This document shows, piece after piece, positions 62,480 to 64,000 of a stretch of DNA of 64,000 nucleotides. Positions within the stretch are counted from its first letter, which is position 1. Each line of letters starts with the position of its first letter. The stretch is from Vibrio sp. SCSIO 43137 (GTDB lineage: Bacteria; Pseudomonadota; Gammaproteobacteria; Enterobacterales; Vibrionaceae), in contig NZ_CP116383.1 of assembly GCF_028201475.1 (NCBI RefSeq), positions 1,736,001 through 1,800,000 of the forward strand, given 5' to 3'. Below the pieces are notes generated by a model. The model was not told where the DNA came from and searched no databases. It worked only from the letters and a program-made list of their open reading frames with translations. A program made the position numbers and the translations under genes.

Positions 62480-64000
62480 TTAAGAGCCGCCAACACTGAG
62501 TAATTCTACCGACAGATACCTCTGCTCAAATTGCTCAGCCGGCAACGGAACAGAGTAGTAAAAACCTTGTGCAATATCGCACTGCTTATCAAATAGAAAC
62601 TGGCGGTGATACTCCGTTTCAACCCCTTCCGCGATTACAGAAATGTTGAGATTTTTTGTCATAGCAATAACAGCAGAACTCAACGCCCGGTCGTAAGCGT
62701 CATCTTCAATATCAGCGATAAAAGTGCGGTCAATTTTTACACCGTCGACATGGAAACGTCGCAAATAGGCCAATGACGAATATCCGGTTCCAAAATCATC
62801 CAGCCATACCTGAACACCGAGAGCACGCAACTGATCCAGCGTTTCCTTAGCCACTCTCTCATCCTGCATAAGCATGCTCTCCGTTACCTCGGCATGGATT
62901 CTTTGTGGTCCAATATCAAACTCACTCAGTAAACGGCTGAATACCTGAGGTATATTCTGCCGGTATATCTGTTTGGCCGAGAGGTTAATCGCAATATGAA
63001 ACTCATCATCAAGCCGGTTTTGCCACGTTTTCGCCTGTAGGCAGGCCTGACGTATTACCCATTCCCCGATCGGAATAATAAGGCCTGTCTCTTCAGCTAT
63101 CGCAATAAAATCATCAGGAGGAATTAACCCCTGTTCCGGATGACGCCAGCGTATAAGAGCCTCAACACCAATCATTATACCGTCGTTCATTCTAATCTGC
63201 GGTTGATACCAAAGCTCAAACTGCTGCATATCTGCTACCGCCTTTCTTAGTTCACGCTCAATAGCAGAACGATACTGGACTTGTTGATTCATTTCGGAAG
63301 TAAAATTGCTATAGGTGTTTTTGCCACTGCCTTTAGCCTGATACATAGCGATATCGGCATTTTTAATCAACTCTTCCGCCGTTTTTCCATCCTCAGGGTA
63401 GTTGGCAATACCCACGCTACCGGCAATAACAACCTCTTCATCATCGATAAGAATCGGAGCCCGGACGGCGGAAATTAATCTCTCTACAACGATATTAATC
63501 ACCTTCTTACTATGAATCCTTGGCAGACAAATCAAAAACTCGTCGCCACCAATACGGGCAACCATCTCATTACTATTGATGCTTTCGTGGGCATTAATGA
63601 CGATATCAGCGCTTCTCAGATTGCGTTTAATTCTTTTTGCAACTTCGCATAGCAGGTAATCCCCGGCTTTATGGCCGTAATTATCATTAACAAATTTAAA
63701 GTCATCCAAATCGATAAACAGTACTGCCAGAGGCTGATTTCTGTGCAGAGGACTAGTAATTATTGAGTCTAGTTGCTTTATAAACATCACCCGGTTCGGT
63801 AGCTGAGTAAGGGCATCGTGGTAGGCAAGAAAGGAGATCTCTTCTGTATGGTTTTTCAGGTTCTGTCCCATATCATTGAAGGCGGCTGCCAGTTCGCCCA
63901 TTTCGTCCTGCCGGTTTATGTTGTTTTCAGCACCATACTCTCCCACACCAATACGTTTGGCGTGTAGCACCAGATCCTGTATAGGCTTTATTAGTGACCG
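62480..64000 (-). CDS. GGDEF-EAL c-di-GMP enzyme, 5' end outside the window
   Basis: Partial: the frame is open to the window edge (the extra codons read RSLIKPIQDL, a HAMP-like start). At least 506 residues are visible: HAMP region, GGDEF domain (ARIGGDEFLICL, intact) and EAL domain (VEALIRW, NLSAKQ, EVTESML, DDFGTGYSSL, AEGVE all intact). Both catalytic motifs are complete, so it may be bifunctional. A membrane-bound sensor region is expected beyond 64000. Converges with the EF-hand-like gene. Confidence 0.85.
   Translation of the reverse strand, partial: RSLIKPIQDLVLHAKRIGVGEYGAENNINRQDEMGELAAAFNDMGQNLKNHTEEISFLAYHDALTQLPNRVMFIKQLDSIITSPLHRNQPLAVLFIDLDDFKFVNDNYGHKAGDYLLCEVAKRIKRNLRSADIVINAHESINSNEMVARIGGDEFLICLPRIHSKKVINIVVERLISAVRAPILIDDEEVVIAGSVGIANYPEDGKTAEELIKNADIAMYQAKGSGKNTYSNFTSEMNQQVQYRSAIERELRKAVADMQQFELWYQPQIRMNDGIMIGVEALIRWRHPEQGLIPPDDFIAIAEETGLIIPIGEWVIRQACLQAKTWQNRLDDEFHIAINLSAKQIYRQNIPQVFSRLLSEFDIGPQRIHAEVTESMLMQDERVAKETLDQLRALGVQVWLDDFGTGYSSLAYLRRFHVDGVKIDRTFIADIEDDAYDRALSSAVIAMTKNLNISVIAEGVETEYHRQFLFDKQCDIAQGFYYSVPLPAEQFEQRYLSVELLSVGGS

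Noticed and set aside
1..64000. CRISPR arrays, tRNA or rRNA genes, prophage
   Set aside because: No regularly spaced repeats, no tRNA-like cloverleaf flanks and no phage structural genes were seen by eye.

Overview
The window reads as a chromosomal segment of a marine gammaproteobacterium, most likely a Vibrionaceae member. Evidence is the gene order gyrA | ubiG - nrdA - nrdB - yfaE, the ldtD-mepK-gloC group, a periplasmic nitrite reductase (nrf) locus, many c-di-GMP proteins and moderately AT-rich DNA (judged by eye). Gene identities come from motif recognition, not database searches. No tRNA, rRNA or CRISPR array was seen.

Layout. 1-9.7 kb: an accessory, minus-strand operon with an apolipoprotein N-acyltransferase-like enzyme, a membrane-anchored coiled-coil protein, a very large secreted SpvB/TcdB-Rhs protein and a four-helix membrane protein that is probably its immunity partner. 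The Rhs gene carries an in-frame amber stop at codon 80. 10-14.3 kb: housekeeping (winged-helix protein, GloC, MepK, LdtD, RibA). 14.5-22.8 kb: respiratory ammonification, with nrfBCD-nrfE-dsbE-nrfF divergent from nrfA, and nrfG beyond nrfA. The nrfB/nrfA intergenic region holds two NarP-type 7-2-7 palindromes, an FNR-like box, a repeated 50-bp block and a short leader ORF overlapping the nrfA start. 22.8-30.9 kb: gyrA, ubiG, nrdAB, yfaE. 31-39.5 kb: a chemoreceptor, two mirrored MerR/SDR modules with near-identical promoter architecture, an epimerase, a CinA-like protein and a GcvR-like ACT protein.

39.9-43.9 kb: a probable respiratory operon for sulfur-compound reduction (octaheme cytochrome c, cytochrome b561, a small periplasmic protein and a three-domain rhodanese). 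44.5-49.7 kb: a 1758-residue pseudokinase-ATPase-GAF-PAS-GGDEF protein. 50.8-56.2 kb: a cobalamin-riboswitch-led operon with an exported CbiK-like chelatase, an ABC-2 exporter and a complete BtuCDF-type importer. An IS4/IS50-family insertion sequence (56948-58436) has split the adjacent SDR gene and left a 10-bp target duplication. 58.5-64 kb: two GGDEF-EAL proteins, the second cut by the window edge, flanking two small membrane or periplasmic proteins of unknown function.

The most unusual pieces are the Lnt-like/Rhs operon with its internal coiled-coil insertion and amber codon, the riboswitch operon joining a periplasmic chelatase to two transporters, the octaheme-rhodanese operon, the pseudokinase-diguanylate cyclase, and the architecture of the nrf control region.
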